Source of the DNA: Acidobacteriota bacterium
GTDB lineage: Bacteria > Acidobacteriota > Thermoanaerobaculia > Multivoradales > JAHEKO01
Assembly: GCA_024638355.1 (NCBI GenBank)
Contig: JAHEKO010000157.1
Location: 1 to 8,173 of the forward strand
Direction of reading: 5' to 3'
Length of the DNA stretch: 8,173 nt
The notes under the pieces were generated by a model, which was not told the DNA's origin, made no database searches, and saw nothing but the letters and a program-made list of their open reading frames with translations. The position numbers were made by a program, and so were the translations under genes. How positions within the stretch are numbered: the stretch's first letter is position 1; every line of letters starts with the position of its first letter. Below are positions 5,616-8,173 of the stretch, piece after piece.

Positions 5616-5921
5616 ATGGACAGAAGAGCGAAAACGCACATCCGCCGGCTGCTCGGCGACCTGCGCCGTTCGCTCTCTCACGTCTTCTCCGAGTCGCCCG
5701 AGGTGAATCGCGTCCTGCATCGCATTCGCGATCAGGGGTGGTCTCTGTATCTGGTGATCGACAAGACCGAGAGCCAGGGCGAGCCGAACGCCTTCGAGCT
5801 CCCGTCGCGCCTGCCGGCGGCCGATCCCGATCCGGCCTTTCGGATCAACGGCCGCGATCTGAGCCTGCTCAGGTCGTTGGGCATCGATCCGACCCGGACG
5901 CTCCGGCGCCGGCGCAAGTAG
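5616..5921 (+). CDS. Small basic protein of unknown function, strongly promoted
   Basis: I do not recognise this 101-residue protein. It has no signal peptide or membrane segment and is probably cytoplasmic. The N-terminus (MDRRAKTHIRRLLGDLRRSL) is very basic and likely helical. The middle reads ESPEVNRVLHRIRDQGWSLY followed by LVIDKTE, a helix-turn-strand with conserved-looking spacing. A Pro/Asp-rich linker at about 64-74 leads to FRINGRDLSLLRSLGIDP and an Arg-rich tail ending RRRRK. The ATG at 5616 is chosen over upstream in-frame ATGs because GAGGAA lies 7 nt before it and the promoter at 5559-5587 would start transcription near 5594, after the earlier candidates. Codon use matches the neighbours. 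The basic ends suggest nucleic-acid or ribosome binding, but that is a guess. It is divergent from the AmgK-like gene and converges on pgeF with a 12-nt gap. Confidence 0.75.
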   Translation: MDRRAKTHIRRLLGDLRRSLSHVFSESPEVNRVLHRIRDQGWSLYLVIDKTESQGEPNAFELPSRLPAADPDPAFRINGRDLSLLRSLGIDPTRTLRRRRK

Positions 5922-5933
5922 AGAGCCTCGCCC

Positions 5934-6608
5934 TCAGGCGCGAAGCCAGGCGAGAGTCAGATTGCGGCCGGCCCGCTCGCCGTCGCGGCGGTAGCTCGAT
6001 AGCTTCTCGGGGTGGCAGCAGGTGCACGCCTCGACCCTGCGGATCGTGGCGACGCCTCGGCTTTGCAGCTGGAGGACGACGGCGCGGTGGAGATCGAGGC
6101 GAGGTCGAGCCCCCGCCGCGGGCGTCGCCAGGGCCGCCGGTCCGCTGGCGGCCACGACCTGGTCGGCGACGTCCTCCCCGACCTCGTAGCAGCACGGGCC
6201 GATGGCCGGGCCGAGCCAGGCCGTGAGAGGCTCGCTCTCGAGCCGCTCCAAGGTCTTCGGCACGATCGCCGCGGCGATGCCCCGCCAGCCCGCGTGAATG
6301 GCGGCGAGGCGGTCGCCACCGGAGATCACTACCGGAACACAGTCGGCAGTGACCACGGCGAGCGCCAGGCCACCGCGGTCGCTGATCAGGGCGTCTCCCT
6401 CGCCACAGTCTCCGGGTGTGGCGCGCACGGCTCGAGCGGAGTGGATCTGTCTACACCAGGCGAGCTCGAGGTCGCCGCCGCCGGCGGCACGGAGGATCTC
6501 CGCGCGGTCGGTGAGGGGTCCGCGGCCGACGAAGCGAACCTCGGCTCGGCCGTGCCGGTCGGCGGCGAGCCAGTGACCGGTCCGCGCGATCGGCCTGGAG
6601 AGCTCCAT
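5934..6608 (-). CDS. pgeF: Peptidoglycan editing factor PgeF (YfiH, Cu-oxidase_4 family)
   Basis: PgeF is a cytoplasmic metal enzyme that in E. coli keeps L-Ser from replacing L-Ala in the peptidoglycan precursor; older annotations call it a polyphenol oxidase or laccase. The 224-residue length is slightly under the E. coli protein (about 243). The metal-site residues are all present: QIHSARA with His56, VTADCVPVVI with Cys90, and AIHAGWRGI with His105. Other family landmarks are GDALIS (71-76), LGPAIGPCCYEVGED (132-146) and the C-terminal CTCCHPEKLSSYRRDGERAG (195-214) followed by RNLTLAWL. No ribosome-binding site precedes the ATG, but an extended -10 ends 6 nt before it, so the mRNA is probably leaderless. 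The gene stands alone, convergent with the small 101-residue gene; short imperfect repeats around 5927-5954 might end both transcripts. The family call is firm. Confidence 0.93.
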   Translation of the reverse strand: MELSRPIARTGHWLAADRHGRAEVRFVGRGPLTDRAEILRAAGGGDLELAWCRQIHSARAVRATPGDCGEGDALISDRGGLALAVVTADCVPVVISGGDRLAAIHAGWRGIAAAIVPKTLERLESEPLTAWLGPAIGPCCYEVGEDVADQVVAASGPAALATPAAGARPRLDLHRAVVLQLQSRGVATIRRVEACTCCHPEKLSSYRRDGERAGRNLTLAWLRA

Positions 6609-6614
6609 CAGGCT

Positions 6615-6623
6615 AGGCTACCA
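6615..6623 (-). promoter_or_regulatory. Extended -10 promoter of pgeF, predicting a leaderless mRNA
   Basis: On the minus strand this reads TGGTAGCCT, TG-G-TAGCCT, with 3 of 6 hexamer matches plus the TG element. Only six bases separate the hexamer from the ATG at 6608, so the usual start 6-8 nt downstream falls on or next to the initiation codon. This fits the lack of any ribosome-binding site. No -35 is visible. Confidence 0.4.
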
Positions 6624-6640
6624 AGCGCACGAGCGCCGAC

Positions 6641-6663
6641 CCGGGGGAGTCGAGTTCCCCCGG
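6641..6663 (-). terminator. Strong hairpin after the outer-membrane protein gene
   Basis: CCGGGGGA (6641-6648) and TCCCCCGG (6656-6663) make a perfect 8-bp GC-rich stem with a 7-nt loop. It starts 36 nt beyond the stop of the minus-strand outer-membrane gene and precedes the pgeF promoter, where a terminator is expected. There is no T-run, as is common in GC-rich genomes. Confidence 0.55.
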
Positions 6664-6698
6664 AGCCGAGCGCATGGCGGGACCGCTTATTCGGGCTT

Positions 6699-7946
6699 CT
6701 AGAAGCTGTAGGCCAGCCCGGCGGTGCCCATCAGCGGATCGATATCCAGGTCGACACCGTCGCCGCCGACGCCGAGATCCATGTAGCGCGCGCCCAGGTG
6801 GAAGGCCCAACCCGATCCGCCGAACGGAATGTCGAGGCCGATCTGCCCGCCCCACACGAACTCGTCATCGGTATTGCCCGACACGGTGCCGACCGAGCCG
6901 CCGAGCGCGAAGGAGGCGTTGTCGATCAGGGCCATGCCGATGTAGGGGCCGATGTAGAAGTCGACCTTCTGATTGGGCGTCAGATGGAAGTTCAGCCCGG
7001 CGGTGATCGTGAGCACATTCGTGCTGTCGCCGGCCATCAGCCACTCGGTCGCCGAGTCGAACGACAGCATCGAGTCGAGCTCCCAGTAGAGCAGGCCGCC
7101 TTCGATCCCGATGCGATCGTTGGCCCGGTATTCGACGTTGAGGCCGACGCCGCCGCCGGCGCTGGTCTTGAGATCGGTGCGCTCCTCGGCCTGGCCGAGC
7201 GCCAGCGTGCCGCCGGGCGCGGTGTCGACAACGGTGAACTGACCGGCGTCACCGTCCGAGGCGATCAAGAAGCCGCGAATCTTCCAGGGCGCGATCTCCC
7301 GCTCCTCGGCCGGCTCCGGCATCTCTTCCTCGACAGGCGCGGGCGCCGGTGGAGCTACCTCCCGCGGCTCGGGCTTCGGTGCCGGCGGCGGAGGCGGCGG
7401 GGGCGGCGCCGGCTTGTCGGTGGTCTCGGTCCGGGTTCCACCCAGAGCCAGATTCGCGCAGATCTTCGGGATGAGGAAGGTCGTCGTGGTCGTGCGCACC
7501 TGTGCGCCGAGATCCTCGCGATCTACGAGATCGATGCGGAAGGCCTCGTAGGATTCGCTCGTCGCCAGGCAGTACGGTCCCGGCCCGACGCCGACCTTGC
7601 CCGCCCCGGTGCGGAAGATCATCCACTCCAGGACGTCGCCGGGCTGCATCATCTCTTCGGAGACACCGTCGCCCGAACGGAGGGCCGCGTAGACCTCGTC
7701 GGTGCGATCCGACATGCCCTTGCGGGCCATGATCGCGTCGATCGCGGGCCGGATGCTCTCCAGATACGAGGCCATCGCCGCGCGGTCGTTGATCGGTTGG
7801 CTCGAGACCGGACTGATGCCAAGACGGGTGATCTTCTTGACGCCGGGATCTTCACAGGTGGCGTGTTGGTCAGCTGCGGCAGGACCGGCAGCCGCGATCG
7901 GCAGAATGAGGGCTCCCAGAAGAGCCGTTACCTTGAACTTCGACAT
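6699..7946 (-). CDS. Outer-membrane beta-barrel protein with an unknown N-terminal domain and proline linker
   Basis: The 415-residue product has a Sec signal peptide (MSKFKVTALLGALILPIAAA, cleavage near AAA-D at 25). A mature N-terminal domain of about 26-170 matches no family I know and has three Cys (31, 126, 163). A linker at about 175-220 includes eight consecutive prolines (181-188) and Pro/Glu-rich sequence. The C-terminal beta-barrel at about 221-415 shows alternating strands with aromatic girdle residues (VGLNVEYRANDRIGIEGGLL, YIGPYIGMALI, AFHLGARYMDLGVGG) and ends LAYSF; a C-terminal Phe is the usual Bam recognition signal. The barrel is of the OmpW/OmpA-like OMP_b-brl size, about eight strands. 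The ATG at 7946 is chosen because GGAGGA (plus strand 7955-7960) sits 8 nt upstream and the signal peptide starts there; an in-frame GTG at 7964 overlaps that site's vicinity and is unlikely. No peptidoglycan-binding OmpA domain is present. The function is unknown; it may be a surface-structure or adhesion protein. Confidence 0.82.
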   Translation of the reverse strand: MSKFKVTALLGALILPIAAAGPAAADQHATCEDPGVKKITRLGISPVSSQPINDRAAMASYLESIRPAIDAIMARKGMSDRTDEVYAALRSGDGVSEEMMQPGDVLEWMIFRTGAGKVGVGPGPYCLATSESYEAFRIDLVDREDLGAQVRTTTTTFLIPKICANLALGGTRTETTDKPAPPPPPPPPAPKPEPREVAPPAPAPVEEEMPEPAEEREIAPWKIRGFLIASDGDAGQFTVVDTAPGGTLALGQAEERTDLKTSAGGGVGLNVEYRANDRIGIEGGLLYWELDSMLSFDSATEWLMAGDSTNVLTITAGLNFHLTPNQKVDFYIGPYIGMALIDNASFALGGSVGTVSGNTDDEFVWGGQIGLDIPFGGSGWAFHLGARYMDLGVGGDGVDLDIDPLMGTAGLAYSF

Positions 7947-7973
7947 TCGAATAGTCCTCCCCACAAGCCCACT

Positions 7974-7987
7974 CGGCGTTCCCGCCG
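7974..7987 (-). other. Hairpin with GGAA tetraloop in the outer-membrane gene leader
   Basis: On the minus strand CGGCG-GGAA-CGCCG forms a 5-bp stem closed by a GNRA-type tetraloop, inside the predicted untranslated leader and about 14 nt before the ribosome-binding site. Such a stem can stabilise an abundant outer-membrane protein mRNA. It is short, so it may be chance. Confidence 0.3.
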
Positions 7988-8004
7988 TCTAGTTTCAGGC
8001 GATG

Positions 8005-8013
8005 AGTCTACCA
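8005..8013 (-). promoter_or_regulatory. Extended -10 promoter of the outer-membrane protein gene
   Basis: The minus strand reads TGGTAGACT, TG-G-TAGACT, with the same hexamer as the tatA promoter. A weak -35 (TTCCCG, 3 of 6) sits 17 bp upstream at 8028-8033. Transcription from near 7998 would give a leader of about 50 nt containing the hairpin at 7974-7987 and the GGAGGA ribosome-binding site. Confidence 0.43.
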
Positions 8014-8022
8014 CCCGGCCAA

Positions 8023-8038
8023 CGCCACGGGAATGGCG
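8023..8038 (-). terminator. Weak hairpin after the gene at the right edge
   Basis: CGCCA (8023-8027) pairs with TGGCG (8034-8038) across a 6-nt loop, 46 nt past the stop of the partial minus-strand gene. No T-run follows. It overlaps the weak -35 of the outer-membrane gene promoter, so it might be an operator instead, or chance. Confidence 0.25.
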
Positions 8039-8084
8039 CTTCTCCGGTCGCGAAACCCCGAAACAGCAGGCGCGAGCCGCTCGG

Positions 8085-8173
8085 CTAACGTCCCCCGCCG
8101 CCCTTGAGCTTCTTGAGCTCTTCTTTGATGCGGGCGGCCTCGGCGGCCTCTTCGGCGGCCTTCTTGTTCTGGG
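8085..8173 (-). CDS. C-terminal end of an unidentified Lys/Ala/Glu-rich protein
   Basis: Only the last 28 full codons are visible, ending at a TAG at 8085-8087. The tail reads QNKKAAEEAAEAARIKEELK followed by KLKGGGGR. The Ala/Glu/Lys pattern predicts a charged helix or coiled coil that ends in a flexible Gly tail. Third positions are almost all G or C, matching the other genes here and supporting real coding. The start and the functional domain lie beyond the window, so I cannot name a family. It runs in the same direction as the outer-membrane gene, 138 nt upstream of it. Confidence 0.6.
   Translation of the reverse strand, partial: QNKKAAEEAAEAARIKEELKKLKGGGGR

Noticed and set aside
5546..6226. 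A 226-codon plus-strand reading frame running through the small gene and antisense to pgeF
   Set aside because: It is Arg/Pro/Ser-rich low-complexity sequence with no domain, overlaps the well-supported promoter, the 101-residue gene and pgeF, and lacks a ribosome-binding site. Long open antisense frames are expected at this GC content.
7382..7410. GGC/GGCGG-rich simple repeat
   Set aside because: It is the coding sequence of the polyproline linker of the outer-membrane protein, in frame and with mixed proline codons, so it is not an independent repeat element.

Overview
This is a GC-rich, gene-dense bacterial window made almost entirely of cell-envelope genes. The genes include BamD, a YbgF/CpoB-type protein, TatA and a beta-barrel protein with a C-terminal Phe, so the cell has an outer membrane (diderm). 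The very high GC at third codon positions, a small stand-alone Fis-type regulator, an AmgK-like kinase and Pro/Glu/Ala-rich envelope proteins fit an Acidobacteriota or deltaproteobacterial-type genome. I favour Acidobacteriota, but this is inference and no marker gene here settles it. I saw no rRNA, tRNA, CRISPR array, insertion sequence or phage gene.

Left part, plus strand (1-4478): a bamD gene cut at its 5' end overlaps by 4 bp a lipoprotein version of ybgF/cpoB. After a leader of about 130 nt rich in inverted repeats comes an exported LysM protein with a duplicated C-terminal domain. A hairpin follows, then an 85-residue Fis-type DNA-binding protein, a 196-bp gene-free stretch with two hairpins, a small exported soluble lytic transglycosylase and a lone tatA.

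Middle (4524-6608): an AmgK-like amino-sugar kinase (minus strand) is divergent from a 101-residue basic protein of unknown function, which has the clearest sigma70 promoter in the window. This small gene converges, with a 12-nt gap, on pgeF (minus strand), the peptidoglycan-editing factor.

Right part, minus strand (6641-8173): a strong hairpin, then a 415-residue outer-membrane protein with an unfamiliar N-terminal domain, a proline linker and a C-terminal beta-barrel. At the window edge lies the Lys/Ala/Glu-rich C-terminus of another protein.

Together the genes cover outer-membrane protein insertion (BamD), coordination of envelope constriction (YbgF/CpoB-like), murein binding and cleavage (LysM protein, transglycosylase), muropeptide sugar recycling (AmgK-like), precursor proofreading (PgeF) and folded-protein export (TatA). 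This reads as a loose envelope neighbourhood of several short transcription units, not one operon. A recurring promoter form, an extended -10 of the type TG-N-TA-N-N-N-T, sits before six of the genes. For pgeF it lies so close to the ATG that the mRNA is predicted to be leaderless. I found no convincing new defence or mobile system; the best leads are the promoter pattern, the structured leader and gap, the small conserved-looking orphan protein and the mosaic outer-membrane protein.
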